Origin: Hormiphora californensis
Taxonomy: Eukaryota; Ctenophora; Tentaculata; Cydippida; Pleurobrachiidae
Assembly (NCBI GenBank): GCA_020137815.1
Contig: CM035360.1
Coordinates: forward strand, 5,498,250 to 5,562,249
DNA: 64,000 nucleotides
Reading direction: 5' to 3'
The position numbers and the translations under genes are program-made. Positions 1 through 12,388 of the stretch are shown piece after piece (position 1 is the first letter of the stretch; each line of letters begins with the position of its first letter). The notes beneath the pieces are model-generated. The model was not told where the DNA came from. It was given only the letters and a program-made list of their open reading frames with translations, and ran no database searches.

Positions 1-2912
1 CCCCACATTCCAAGTCAACATGTGAACCTTGACCGTTGTTGCCATGGTAACCACCACTCCGGATACTAGTAGCAGTAGGGTAATAAGTTGAACATGTCGG
101 CAGCAGTAGAACGAGATGGGCATCAACTTAATGTTAATATATCATCTCATGGTGCATGTGCTAACAACTCGAACTGCAAAATGAGGCATTTGGAGCAGGC
201 AGTCAGGGAGGACGATGAGGTGTTACAGGGGCGTGGATATTTAAAGAGGGAGAGAGAGAGAGTAGACCACATGATAGAGAGAGAGGAGAAGGAAGAGAGA
301 GTAGAACGAATGCATAGACTTAGATTAGATCATCATGGATGCTACATCGAGAATGAAATGAGCTTGGGCATGTGGCTTTTTGGTTCCGGCCTGCTTCTCT
401 CTCTCACTTTTTCTACTGGGCGGGATGGGTTTCTCTTCGGCGGGCCTCTCGTCCGCCTTGCGTTCTATGTTCTCTATACTAACTGTGACATGGTATGACG
501 TCTACGACACTACACAGTAACACAACTGTTTACAGGGACCTGCAGCATTGCGAAACATTAACTTAACTCAATGCTCTATTTTAAGGTTATGTAGGTTGCA
601 CAATATTGACTTGAGCAATAATTCCTAAAACAATTCTTTCTCTCACAAAAGACTGCCCTCATCTGAACACACTGAACTCAGAACTTTAACAGTAAAGCAA
701 CATTCCCCTGTGTGGTGTTTTCTAGAACTTGTATTGCACATTCGGGGAGGCTGTGAAGTCAACAAAAAGAAAACTACTCAACAACTGGTTGTTGAAAATT
801 CCCGCAACACCGAGAAACAAGTTATCACACTCTGAATAGAGGACGAGAATAATATGTAACGACACGAGAGAGATGAGAAACAGAGGTAAGTTGATCAATG
901 TACACGATGTGAGAGAGGGCCCTAGCTTGCTCTTGAAACTCTAGACGCTAGTCAGTGTTTGTTTTTCATCTTTCCACTGCCAATATATTCGCTTCCTTTT
1001 TAAATTTTCTAGTTTTTATTCTATGATCTGATGTTCCTATCAATATTTTCCTTTCTCAATTCTTTCCCTGACTCATATAATATGACGTTGACAGGTATTT
1101 AAAAACACCTGCTTCAACCTAAATACACACTGCAAGAAAAACAGAGAGAGAGAAAGAGAGAGAAAGAGAGACAGAGGGGGAGAAAGAGAGACTAAGAGAG
1201 GGAGAAAGAGAGAGAGAGAGAGAGACAGAGAAATGGAAGAAAGATATTGGTCAACAAGGGATCAGTGATAGGAGCCGTACCATGTGAAAGGACAACTACA
1301 GTCGCAGAGATTGTACAATATGAATATGGATGCCGATATCAAGGAGAAAAACACAATAGATCACATCGAGCTCCATGACTTTTCATGTGGCTATGTGAAT
1401 AACACTCCACATGCCAAACAACATACAATGCCCAAAAGCAGAGGAAAATGGAAACAGAAAAAATAGAAAACACAGCAAAACGCACCTAACTTCATTATCA
1501 AACGAGAGGCAGGGTTTCATGGAACTACGTCCTATCTGCGATATATGTGGGTTGCATAATCATTATTAAGTGAAGGAATGATATTCCTGTAAGATAAAAT
1601 AAAGAGTGAAGGCCAAAGAAGTCAAAAACAGTGAAGAAAGAAAAAAGACACACAATTTAAGAGTTGAGAGTAATTATTTTGGACAGCTGCAGACAGCAAC
1701 GTGCGTCATATAAGTTAATCCGGGCAAAATCATGTTATGTGGGGGGATCTTTCTTTCTTTTACTTTCTCTCATGATAGGTATTTGGGAGGACACAACTCT
1801 CTCTCTATCTCTCTGCTTTAATTTGAAATGTAGTAGATCTCGACTACTAAGGGAGCTGGTGCAGTACTGTGGAGATCATGCTGTCAAGGACAGAAATGGA
1901 AAATGAGATTGAGATCATACGACATACACAGCTCAGATGAATTGTATGATACTGTTGTGGGAGGGAGTCTGAATACCCTCGTTCAGAAACAAAATATATC
2001 TTGGGTCGAGGAACAAGGGTATACCATAAATAGCAAGCCCCCCGCTCCTGGCCATGGTACATTCGCCCATGTCTAGTTTTAGATAAAAAGAAAGAAACTA
2101 GAAAGCAGAACGTTTAAACACATTTCCTGGTCCCCAAAACCCGGAAGCCACAATGTAAAAAATTAAGAGGTAGAAGAGGTATAGAGAGGTAGAGATAAAG
2201 ATAAAAATAAGAGAGAGAGAATAAAGNNNNNNNNNNNNNNNNNNNNNNNNNNNNNNNNNNNNNNNNNNNNNNNNNNNNNNNNNNNNNNNNNNNNNNNNNN
2301 NNNNNNNNNNNNNNNNNNNNNNNNNNGGAGAGAGATGTCTCAATTGTATTATGTAACAGTTAACAACACAACAAAGCCAAGTGTGTAGCTGTGATAGGTA
2401 TGACAGTAATTATAATTAAAGACAGGGAGACAGGAGGAGAAGAGAGAATGAGGAAGAGAGGGGGAGAGAATTATCTGATAATGATTGGATAAATCAATGG
2501 AGCAACAAAAGGTAGATTTAACAGCAGGTTACTGTTATAACACAGAGGACAAGAGAGAGAAATGCGGCTCACATAAAACTGTACAATGTCCAGTGTCCAC
2601 CTTAAAACAGCTAATAAAATAGACCTATCATATTTGTACAGGTATAAGAGAGATGAGAGGGCAAAGCGAGGCAGGGAAAGAAGTGTGAAACGCGGAACTG
2701 CACTTGATTGATGGAGAGTAATTGGCTCATCCGGCAAGAGAACGAGAGAGGAGGAGAGATCGTTGGTGAACCCACTAACAGTGAGAAGAATTCAGAGATA
2801 AACAGGGATTCTGAGAGACGCAGCCACCACCAGCAGGATGATGTGGGAATACAATAACAGATCTACATTGCACACAACGTGAGAGAGCCAGATCAGAGAG
2901 TGTGAACAATTG

Positions 2913-2943
<31 letters not shown>

Positions 2944-3312
2944 CCCAGTACTCTCCCTATTCCCTAACATTTCAGTGTGAGTGAAAATACCTATCTTTTC
3001 TGTTCTTTTTTAGGACTCAGAACATAACTCTTCAAGAATATAAAAGTACTGCACATAATTGGCCTCTTGACAACTATTCCTCGCTTTTCTATCCATATAT
3101 TTAGACTTCAGTCTATCTCTCTCTCTCTCACCCTCTATCTACATCTCTCTCCCACTCTATCTCACTTTGCTCCACCGTTTCCTAAAAAGGGCAGTTCCCT
3201 CATGGAGCGACAACACAAAATAACACACAACATCTGCCAAACGAAATGTACTGAGTGTGTTTGGAAGTGACGAAAGCCTCTCCTGTGTGATAAGAACACA
3301 CACAACATGAAG
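1..3312. other. Region without recognisable gene
   Basis: I see no gene I can support here. Open frames are short and have no recognisable domain; the longest starts at about 88 and is unusually rich in E and R because it runs through GA-rich sequence. The stretch holds imperfect GA-rich tracts (about 245-300, 1140-1230, 2400-2470), a CT run at about 2917-2942, and the assembly gap. Exons of a poorly conserved gene could be hidden here. Confidence 0.6.
2227..2326. other. Assembly gap (100 N)
   Basis: This is a run of 100 N inside a GA-rich stretch. The round number suggests a scaffolding placeholder rather than a measured length, so the true distance across it is unknown. Confidence 0.98.
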
Positions 3313-3930
<618 letters not shown>

Positions 3931-5155
3931 ATTCGGGGCCTGGTAAGGCCCCCCGACCCGAATATAACCCAAACTCAACCCATCCCCCCTAAAACATCCC
4001 CCCTAAAACTAAAACAACGGGGCCGAGCCGACAGGCCCTTAATACCAGATGAAAAAAAACCATAAAACCATAAAACCATAACCATTCGGGGCCTGGCAAG
4101 GCCCCCCGACCCGAATATAACCCAAACTCAACCCATCCCCCCTAAAACATCCCCCCTAAAACTAAAACAACGGGGCCGAGCCGACAGGCCCTTAATACCA
4201 GATGAAAAAAAACCATAACCATAACCGTAAACCATAACCATAACCATAGATATTTTTAGAGTGAAAGTTTTGAAGCCCCCTGAAGTAGTAGAGAGGTGTT
4301 CTATGGCTCGTTGGAAAGATCTCGAGGTCCCGCGACGTATAGGGGGTGTGGCGATGGCCATACCCAAACCTATAAGGGGTAGGACGCGAAAAAACAGTCA
4401 AAATAAGGGGTATACAGAACTCGGCAATTAGAAGGAGTAGAAAGGTGTTCTAGGGTGCGTTCGAAAGCTCTCGAGGTGCTGAAGTAATTGGAATGTAATT
4501 GGAAGTAATTACATGTAATTAAAGGGTAATTACATGTAATTAAAAGGTCTAAATGACCCCAAATGACAATTTAGACATATTTTGACATATTTGGAGGCTC
4601 TGAGACCAGCGGGTGGCCAAATTTAATCAGGTTTCGGGTCGGCTGACGTAAAAACTCCGCGTTTTGGTCGAGGTAACCATAAAACCATAAAACCATAAAA
4701 CCATAGATATTTTTAGAGTGAAAGTTTTGAAGCCCCCTGAAGTAGTAGAGAGGTGTTCTATGGCTCGTTGGAAAGGTCTCGAGGTCCCGCGACGTATAGG
4801 GGGTGTGGTGATGGCCATACCTAAACCTATAAGGGGTAGGACGCGAAAAACAGTCAAAATAAGGGGTATACAGAACTCGGCAATTAGAAGGAGTAGAAAG
4901 GTGTTCTAGGGTGCGTTCGAAAGCTCTCGAGGTGCTGAAGTAATTGGAATGTAATTGGAAGTAATTACATGTAATTAAAGTGTAATTACATGTAATTAAA
5001 GAGTAATTACATTTAATTAAAAGGTCTAAATGACCCAAATGACAATTCAGACATATTTTGAAATATTTGGAGGCCCTGAGACCAGCGGGTGGCCAAATTT
5101 AATCCTGTTTCGGGTCGGCTGACGTAAAAACTCCGCGTTTTGGTCGAGGTAACAT
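3931..5155. repeat. Two-level tandem-repeat block (153 bp x2, about 455 bp x2)
   Basis: Unit A begins ATTCGGGGCCTGG at 3931 and recurs at 4084 (period 153); it contains CCATAACC-type short repeats at its end. Unit B begins near ATAGATATTTTTAGAG at 4247 and recurs at 4702 (period about 455), and both copies end at GTTTTGGTCGAGGTAAC (about 4661 and 5136). Unit B contains a sub-repeat of GTAATTACATGTAATTAAA, with one more sub-unit in the second copy. The minus-strand open frames over unit B (for example 4571-5038) are near-identical in both copies and have no recognised domain. Confidence 0.85.
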
Positions 5156-5352
5156 TTAAATATGCGAGTTTTAGAAAGATATATAATTCATTGTGTGTAT
5201 AAATGCAACCCTGGACACAAGTGTGTATGTAAGACCTGCAAGAGGACACACAAAGGATATTATAATTTCCCGAGTCCGGTAATTCTAGGAGATTAACTAA
5301 TTATGCCAAATCAGCCTGGCTACCCTCCTTTGTTAGATGTATGAGACCGAGA

Positions 5353-5937
<585 letters not shown>

Positions 5938-6369
5938 TCACACCGATGATTGGATGTTGATGTTAGCGTAACGGGGTTCCGGTGAATCTGGAGGTGGATC
6001 TGGTTGATTAGGCTCCGCTCGGATCTTGGCATAAATCGGCCCCTCGCCGGTCTCCCCTGGTTTTTGTTTCTTTATCTCCTTTACCTTTTTCTTCTCATCC
6101 TTGTACTTCTCCGACTTTCTAAATTCAACACGTGCATACTGACTGCTCTCAGGCGGGGCTTCATCATCCCCAGTTGCTAGCACTGCATAGTCCGGATCAG
6201 GAGCTGGTACTGTATCGGATTTACACAACTTTGCTCGCTTTGATTTCCGCCACAGTAGGAATACTATGATGGCGACTATGACGATCAGGACTACCACAGC
6301 ACATATGATACCAACTATCGCTGCGTTGGGTATCGTGTTCTTGGACCTGCTGGAGGAGCTTCCCATTCT
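5938..6369 (-). CDS. Last exon of a single-pass membrane protein with tyrosine signalling motifs
   Basis: The exon follows a pyrimidine-rich 3' splice site (C/T run ending TTTTAG on the minus strand, just above 6369) and ends in a stop at 5938. Its open frame encodes a serine-rich juxtamembrane stretch, then a hydrophobic segment of about 25 residues (VGIICAVVVLIVIVAIIVFL) and a basic stop-transfer sequence (WRKSKRAK). A cytoplasmic tail of about 110 residues follows, rich in acidic, lysine and proline residues. The tail carries four YxxΦ-type tyrosines: DYAVL, QYARV, IYAKI and RYANI. Such spacing resembles ITIM/ITAM-like or SH2/adaptor docking tails of receptors; that function is inference. 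The extracellular exons must lie further up the minus strand, perhaps beyond the retrotransposon at 7-11 kb. A small candidate exon near 6764-6820 has splice-like borders but its phase does not join directly. Confidence 0.6.
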   Translation of the reverse strand, partial: RMGSSSSRSKNTIPNAAIVGIICAVVVLIVIVAIIVFLLWRKSKRAKLCKSDTVPAPDPDYAVLATGDDEAPPESSQYARVEFRKSEKYKDEKKKVKEIKKQKPGETGEGPIYAKIRAEPNQPDPPPDSPEPRYANINIQSSV

Positions 6370-7039
6370 AAAAGGGGGGGGGGGTTGTAAATTAATTGGA
6401 CTGAATACAGAAAAAGGGATACTCCCTTGGTGCAACAAATTAATCATTTGCCCCAGTATTGTTATATTGTTGAAGCGAATAGTGGGCGATGAGTATATGA
6501 CCAAGGCAAAAGGCATAATACTACTGGGTATGTGAGTCATATATGGAAGGAAAATGAGAAACAGATATCATATTGCAAGAAGAAAAAACAAACTCGGGCA
6601 CACCCAGCCTGTCATAGTATAACACAGCACAAAGAAGCTGACAAAGTGGCGGACTAATACAGATAACATAACAGGTGATACACACAAGAAACACAGCATG
6701 AGAGGACGTGATATACCACACGCATGAGAAATCACTGCACTGGCTCCACTAAAAATTGCACTTACCATGAGCCAACTTGTAGCTTCTACCGGCTACTCTT
6801 GTCCAGTGTCCTGCACCTGGGTTGGCTCATGGGGGTTGCAATTGTAAGTGGAATTGGTGTCACAACAATCTCTCAAGCATTTGCCGTCTCATGTCCTCTC
6901 ATGCTATGGTTGCATTTTATTTTCCGTTGACTTTGGGCATCTATGGATACATTTAGATCAATCATCAAGTTTCGGTGAAGTGGGCACTAGGTAGTGAATA
7001 TGAACTTCACAATTTATAATGAGTCAATATAGAAAAATA
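6370..7039. other. Unassigned interval, possible intron
   Basis: This lies between the membrane-protein exon and the retrotransposon. On the minus strand a CCAACCCAG acceptor and a TG/GTAAGTG donor bracket about 55 bases near 6764-6820, which could be an upstream exon. I cannot join it in frame to the exon at 5938-6369, so I do not call it. Confidence 0.35.
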
Positions 7040-7169
7040 TATGACTCTCCCGCTCTTACACTATACGTATAAAATATATATCTATATATATCAAACTTTT
7101 CAACACTACTTTAAACAAATTAATTTGAGGAGCGGCAACCCCCTCCTCAACCCCTGTAGACGCAGCCAA

Positions 7170-8312
7170 ATGACCGATGACCAGACCGTCAAAGATGTAC
7201 TGGCGGAGCTGAAAAATGCTGTCGGAGCGAAGGGGAAGGTAGTGATTGAGGCCTACGACTACCATGCCGATCATACCGTTAATGTGGACTCCATTGCAAG
7301 TAAGAAGGTGGAGGAACTGCGTCCGGTCTGTAAGGCTCTAAACGTGTTACTTGTCGGGCGGGATGGGAAAAACCGAGAAACGACGGAGTTGGCGGATAAG
7401 ATCGTCCTACGTATTGAGGGGTTGTTTCCTATCGGCTGTCAAGATTGTGGTGAAAATTACAGGGTTAAACTTGGTACCACACCCCCTTCATCTTGTTTTC
7501 TTTGCGGACAAGGGGCCCACTCATGCAAGCAGTCAATTGAGGGGAACCGTAAAGGCTCAGTGTGGGTTTGCTCGTATTGCTGGGAGAAAAATGAGCCTAA
7601 CACCGACATCACTGTTGTTGAAATGCCAGAGATAAAGCCCGGTGATGAGAAAAAGGACGAACCAGAGGATGATGGAAAAACTCTGGAACTGACCCCAGAG
7701 AACGTGTGTAAGCACTTTCTCAACCGGAAGTGTCGCTATGGACGAAATGGAACCAAGGAAGTAGAGGGGAGGTCATGTCCGAAACTCCACCCGAGACTCT
7801 GCAAGAGGTTTTGTAACTATGGGGCATCGAAACGCTTTGGATGTGTGAAAGGTGGTTCGTGTAAGTTCTACCACCCTCCCCTATGCAAGGGATCTGAGGT
7901 GAGACGGGAGTGCTATGATAAATTGTGCACACTGAATCACCTTCTACATACAAAACGGGATCGCAGAGAAGGGAGAGAAGAAGATCGACCGGTCCAGGAC
8001 AGGACCAGGAAAGCGCACTCCCAGGCAGCTGGAGACCGGGCGGAAGATTTTAACTCAAAACGCCCAAAGCAAGCTCCTGGAAACAGGAACAGGAACCCGG
8101 CTGAAAAGTTCTCCCAGCCAGACGAGAGGGTTACCCATGATTTTTTGGAGATGAAACTGGAAGTTCTGAAAGCCGAGATACAACAGTCGGTGATGACCCA
8201 GTTTTTGGACTTAAAGTCGTTTCTGCAGCGGCAGTGCGGAGCAGGGGAGAAACCCCACAATCCTTGGGGACTAGCAGGAACCCAGCCCCTGTATCAAACT
8301 TTCGCCTATTAA
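7170..8312 (+). CDS. Retrotransposon ORF1, zinc-finger nucleic-acid-binding protein
   Basis: The frame is open from 7041, but the first ATG that fits a protein start is at 7170 (MTDDQTVKDVLAELKNAV), giving 380 residues. The N-terminal third is helical in appearance. It is followed by a cysteine-rich PHD/treble-clef-like cluster (CQDCGENY, CFLCGQGAHSC, CSYCWE) and then CCCH-type fingers (CKHFLNRKCRYG, LCKRFCNYG, GSCKFYHPPLC). The C-terminal third is basic and polar and ends in a possible short coiled coil. ORF1 proteins of this type bind element RNA and help form the retrotransposition particle. The frame overlaps the ORF2 frame by about 80 bases. Confidence 0.85.
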   Translation: MTDDQTVKDVLAELKNAVGAKGKVVIEAYDYHADHTVNVDSIASKKVEELRPVCKALNVLLVGRDGKNRETTELADKIVLRIEGLFPIGCQDCGENYRVKLGTTPPSSCFLCGQGAHSCKQSIEGNRKGSVWVCSYCWEKNEPNTDITVVEMPEIKPGDEKKDEPEDDGKTLELTPENVCKHFLNRKCRYGRNGTKEVEGRSCPKLHPRLCKRFCNYGASKRFGCVKGGSCKFYHPPLCKGSEVRRECYDKLCTLNHLLHTKRDRREGREEDRPVQDRTRKAHSQAAGDRAEDFNSKRPKQAPGNRNRNPAEKFSQPDERVTHDFLEMKLEVLKAEIQQSVMTQFLDLKSFLQRQCGAGEKPHNPWGLAGTQPLYQTFAY

Positions 8313-11230
8313 ATGCTAGGAGTTTCTGTCCATCAGCTGAAAGTACCTGGAAGTTAGAGGTAGTGCGTGATATGGTGGACGAGGACGCCACACCAGTGGC
8401 ATTTTTGGGGATCACCGAGACCTGGTGGCGGTGTTATATGACTGAGGCCCAGGTACAAATCCCCGGGTACAACCTTGCTAGGTGTGACAGGCAGGGCAGA
8501 GTTGGAGGAGGTTGTGCACTTTATATCCACGACAGCATGGCGATATCAGACCAGATCGAATACTCCGATAGAGACAGTAACTTGTCAGCAGTATACATCG
8601 GCAGCAAACACATGGTCGCTGCTGTGGTGTATCGAGTTGGTTCGAATGTGGAAGGATTTCAAAGGATGATGCATAGGCTGCAGGTATTTGTTGATTTTCA
8701 CAGCCAGGAGAACACGGTTCCTGATATATGGCTGGCTGGCGACTTCAACCTTCCCCTCTTGAAATGGGAAGGCGGTGTTCCGGAATTTGTTGACCAGCCT
8801 CTGTACAACACACTCCGCGATTTCATGGACACCAACCTTCTAACGCAGTTGGTATCATCACCAACCAGGGGAGATAATGTTCTTGATCTAGTGTTCACCA
8901 ACAGGCCAGACTATGTCCTGGCGGTGAACTGCGACGACATCGGAATATCCGACCATTCCATGGTGACATGTACTCTGGCATTTAACTGTACGGAAAGGGT
9001 GGAGAGAGACCTACGGGAGAAAACAGAGTTTGCAGCGCTCAGCTTATTGGACATGGATTTTGAGAGGGCAAACACGTTGTTTGAGGAGGTGGACTGGGAC
9101 CTCCTGTATCTCCTCTGTTCTGAAGGTTGCAGTGATTTTTTGGAACTGATGAGGCTTACAGTTCTACAGATATCCACTATGTGTGCCCCACCTAAAAGGG
9201 TTGGCAAGAAGTGGAGAGATAAGAAGTTGAGACACCTGCGGAGCCGGCGGAGGAAACTCAACCGGCGGATGGTCAGGGCATCTGGTAACCTGAAACAGCG
9301 GCTGGAGGAAAAGGTGGACAGAGTAACGATGGACATTAAGGAGCACGTGAAAGATCAACAGCAAGCTAGAGAAGAAAAAGTTGCAGCGGCGGTTAAGTTG
9401 AACCCTAAGTACTTCTTCACCCACGCCAAATCCTTCTCCAAGGTGAAGTCCTCGGTCTCTCCACTCGCGAGGGAAGATGGTTCTCTGACAACAGATTCTA
9501 GGGAAAAGGCAGACCTGCTGCAGCGGCAATACGTGAAGGTCTTCAGTAACCCAGCGGATGTGGATCCAGAGAAGGCAATCGAGAAAATCCCTGAGAACAA
9601 TGTGGAAATCTTGGATATCGAGTTTTTCCAGGAGGATATCGAAAAGGCACTAAAGGAGCTTAAACCCAACTCAGCAGCCCCACCGGGAGATATCCCAGCT
9701 GTCATTCTAAAAAGCTGTTGCAGCAGATTAGCGTACCCGATTTGGCTTCTCTGGAAGGAGTCTTTCAATACAAGTACCATACCAGCAGCAATGAAAGAAC
9801 AGTTTATCTGTCCAATCTTTAAGAAAGGGGATCGCTCGCTGCCTGAGAATTACCGACCGGTGGCTATCACGTCACATATCTCCAAAACATTTGAGAGGGT
9901 GCTGCGAGACCACCTGACGAACTTCTTGGAGAAAGCAGAGCTTCATTGCGACAGGCAGCACGGCTTTCGAAAGGGGCGAAGTACGATGACTCATCTCCTC
10001 GCCCATATAGATAGAGTATTAAAACAGCTCACTGAAGGGAATGAAGTGGACGTGTTGTATCTGGACTTTCAAAAAGCATTTGATAGAGTTGATACACGTG
10101 TCTTACTCAAAAAGCTTCATCGTTATGGTGTCCGCGGCAAACTGTTGGCTTGGATAAAGGAGTTCCTCACCAACCGGAAGCAGACAGTACTTGTGGACGG
10201 GGAGCAATCATTTTGGGAATTCGTGGTCAGTAGTGTAATCCAGGGCAGCGTACTGGGGCCAGTCCTTTTCATATTTTATGTACTCGACCTGAAAGACTGC
10301 CTCTCAAGTGCAGACTCGATGTCTTTTGCCGATGACACTAAGCTGATCCAGGCTATCCAGACCCTTCTTGACCAAGTGGAACTTCAAGAGGACATCAAAA
10401 ATGTTAGTCAGTGGTCGTCCAATAACAACATGAGGCTTCACGAGAAGAAGTTTCAGCTAATGATATACCCCCTAGGCAAGTCCCAGTTGCTTAGGGAGCT
10501 ACCTTTCACGGCTGAAACCCTGAGCTATGTTACGGAAGCAGGTACGACTGTGGAACCTGAACAGCACGTAAAGGACCTCGGCGTATGGTTGTCGGCGGAT
10601 GGTACATGGACTTATCACATCAATGACATCGTTAGGAGGGCCAACCGGATTGCGGGATGGATTCTGAGCGTGTTCAGATGTAGATCTCAGGAGGTATTAC
10701 TGACTCTATACAAGGCCTTGGTTCGTCCCATTCTAGAGTACTGCTGCTTGGTTTGGTCACCGTCCAAGGTAGCTGACATTCAGGCGCTGGAGAACGTTCA
10801 GCGAGCTTTCTTAAGAAAGATCTATGGGATGAATGAGCTGACCTACTGGGAGCGGTTGGAGACACTGAAAATCATGTCCCTTCAGAGGCGACGGCAGAGG
10901 TACGAGCTTATACATGTCTGGAAAATCTATCATGGACTAGTACCTAACTGTGTAGGAATGGAATTCCAGACAGGCCGCTTGGGGATACAGGTCAAAACGC
11001 AGAAGTATCCTTATTGGGCTGATAGGAGGCGAGCTACCCAGCTGTTCAACTCGTTCAGTTACAGGGCTCCTCAGCTGTGGAATAAACTGCCCCGAGAGGT
11101 GACTCTTTGTGAAACATTGGCAGGGTTTAAGGCTAGCCTGGGTTCTTTCATGAAGGAGTACAAGGACAGGCCTCCGGTGAGAGGGTACCCCACGGTCCCG
11201 AATGACTTCAGTCAGGCGGCGAAATCTTAG
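8234..11230 (+). CDS. Retrotransposon ORF2, endonuclease-reverse transcriptase
   Basis: The open frame has 998 codons. Its first part is an apurinic-endonuclease-type domain: NARS near the start, GITETWW, LAGDFNLP, DNVLDLVFTNR and ISDHSMV. The middle is a reverse transcriptase: NYRPVAITS, HGFRKGRSTMTHL, LYLDFQKAFDRVD, VIQGSVLGP and the catalytic SFADDTKL. A C-terminal region typical of CR1-like elements follows. The protein nicks target DNA and copies element RNA at the nick. The first in-frame ATG is at 8372, after the conserved NARS motif, so an AUG start would remove part of the endonuclease. The frame is -1 relative to ORF1, which suggests frameshifting, non-AUG initiation or reinitiation. 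No stop or frameshift breaks the frame. Confidence 0.93.
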   Translation: MRSRGETPQSLGTSRNPAPVSNFRLLNARSFCPSAESTWKLEVVRDMVDEDATPVAFLGITETWWRCYMTEAQVQIPGYNLARCDRQGRVGGGCALYIHDSMAISDQIEYSDRDSNLSAVYIGSKHMVAAVVYRVGSNVEGFQRMMHRLQVFVDFHSQENTVPDIWLAGDFNLPLLKWEGGVPEFVDQPLYNTLRDFMDTNLLTQLVSSPTRGDNVLDLVFTNRPDYVLAVNCDDIGISDHSMVTCTLAFNCTERVERDLREKTEFAALSLLDMDFERANTLFEEVDWDLLYLLCSEGCSDFLELMRLTVLQISTMCAPPKRVGKKWRDKKLRHLRSRRRKLNRRMVRASGNLKQRLEEKVDRVTMDIKEHVKDQQQAREEKVAAAVKLNPKYFFTHAKSFSKVKSSVSPLAREDGSLTTDSREKADLLQRQYVKVFSNPADVDPEKAIEKIPENNVEILDIEFFQEDIEKALKELKPNSAAPPGDIPAVILKSCCSRLAYPIWLLWKESFNTSTIPAAMKEQFICPIFKKGDRSLPENYRPVAITSHISKTFERVLRDHLTNFLEKAELHCDRQHGFRKGRSTMTHLLAHIDRVLKQLTEGNEVDVLYLDFQKAFDRVDTRVLLKKLHRYGVRGKLLAWIKEFLTNRKQTVLVDGEQSFWEFVVSSVIQGSVLGPVLFIFYVLDLKDCLSSADSMSFADDTKLIQAIQTLLDQVELQEDIKNVSQWSSNNNMRLHEKKFQLMIYPLGKSQLLRELPFTAETLSYVTEAGTTVEPEQHVKDLGVWLSADGTWTYHINDIVRRANRIAGWILSVFRCRSQEVLLTLYKALVRPILEYCCLVWSPSKVADIQALENVQRAFLRKIYGMNELTYWERLETLKIMSLQRRRQRYELIHVWKIYHGLVPNCVGMEFQTGRLGIQVKTQKYPYWADRRRATQLFNSFSYRAPQLWNKLPREVTLCETLAGFKASLGSFMKEYKDRPPVRGYPTVPNDFSQAAKS

Positions 11231-11420
11231 CTGTGTGTGATTTTGCTGTTTTGTGTGATTTTGCTGTTTTAGCTGCTGCTGATGACTGACCACACGACGG
11301 GGCGATTTGATTTTAATATTTTGAGTTAAGACTTGACAAGGAGGACCCACTCGCTGGGAAATCCGCACGCGTTTAGATTGATTGTGTGTAAATTTAATTT
11401 GATTTGATTTGATTTGATTT

Positions 11421-12388
11421 GAAGGCTGAGGCTGAAAAGTAAAAGCACAACAGCAGTTTCCTAGTGCACGAAGTTTAGTGAGAAATCGATTTAAAAGGCT
11501 GTGAGCTCACCAGACACCAAACATTTGCCTACACAACTCTTATGCACAATCCATTAAGCCTAGAAAATAGTAAAAAGTGAATGAAATAGCTGCTAAACAC
11601 ACTTTTGAACGTCGGTTCAGCCTTCCATTTTGGATTTTCGGGAAAAAATCGCGAAACACGAAACGTTTCGCGAAACGAAATTTCGACTGATATACGGCGC
11701 GCGTCTTCTTTTTTACGCTGCATTTGTAGCGCCGCGCATCTCGATCGTTGCATTTTTCATTTCATAAAATTTTGAAACTCGCATTTTATTTTTTAAACAC
11801 GATTTTTTACACGATTTTGCTGGAAAACATTAAAATCTGGGTGTTCTGAGTGTCAGCACTCACGGTTTTTAGGGTAAGGGCTAAATTAAGGTTGTGGTTA
11901 GAGCTGGGGTTCGGGTTGGCGTTAGAGGTTGAAATTTCCTATCAGAAAAACTGAATTTATCCCAAAACGGACTTTAAGTACAGGGTACTTTTTGGTAGCC
12001 CGCATCTGTACACAGGCTTCATGCCTTTAAATACCCAGACCGATTTTGCCTAAATATTTTGACGTACCACGGCTACCTTTAGCCGTATCTTTGTAAAACG
12101 TTACGTGGACATTGGAATTTGGAAACGTATAGAGCTCACGAGTCCTGAAATATCGATGCTCGAGCAGCGAGCTTCAAGTTTATACTGTATTTTTCGTGAT
12201 TCATGCCAGTTATTCAAGGCCCCATAATCAGGGAGTCTATAAGATTTCTAATGATTAGGATAATCGTGAAAGGACTGCCGCCTACTGTGTTCTTGGATGA
12301 TAGACACAACTTATTTCCAGATTTTAATCAAATTCACACTTTATACAATATCAGTATTGTCCCACATCAAATGTTGAATTCCTAAATC
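11421..12388. other. Interval between retrotransposon and AMT stop codon
   Basis: AT-rich sequence without a supported gene. It includes a small palindrome around CGAAACGTTTCG near 11660 and a GCGC-rich patch near 11690-11740. A run of GGTTAG/GGGTT-like degenerate repeats lies at about 11870-11930. Part of it should be the 3' untranslated region of the minus-strand AMT gene. Confidence 0.4.

Larger units (their letters stand above)
7040..11420 (+). mobile_element. CR1/L2-type non-LTR retrotransposon, apparently full length
   Basis: The element has two overlapping open frames: ORF1 with zinc-binding domains, and ORF2 with apurinic-type endonuclease plus reverse transcriptase. After ORF2 there is a 3' untranslated region of about 160 bases and a short tandem tail of ATTTG units at about 11391-11420. 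A pentamer tail rather than poly(A) is usual for CR1/L2-group elements. Both frames are uninterrupted, so this copy looks young. The exact 5' boundary is not visible, and I could not find a target-site duplication by eye. The clade within the CR1/L2 group is not resolved. Confidence 0.85.

Noticed and set aside
88-498. 136-codon open frame at the left end
   Set aside because: Composition is driven by GA-rich sequence; no domain, no splice-consistent neighbour and no other support.
6764-6820. Possible upstream exon of the membrane protein
   Set aside because: Splice-like borders exist, but its only open phase does not join the exon at 5938-6369.
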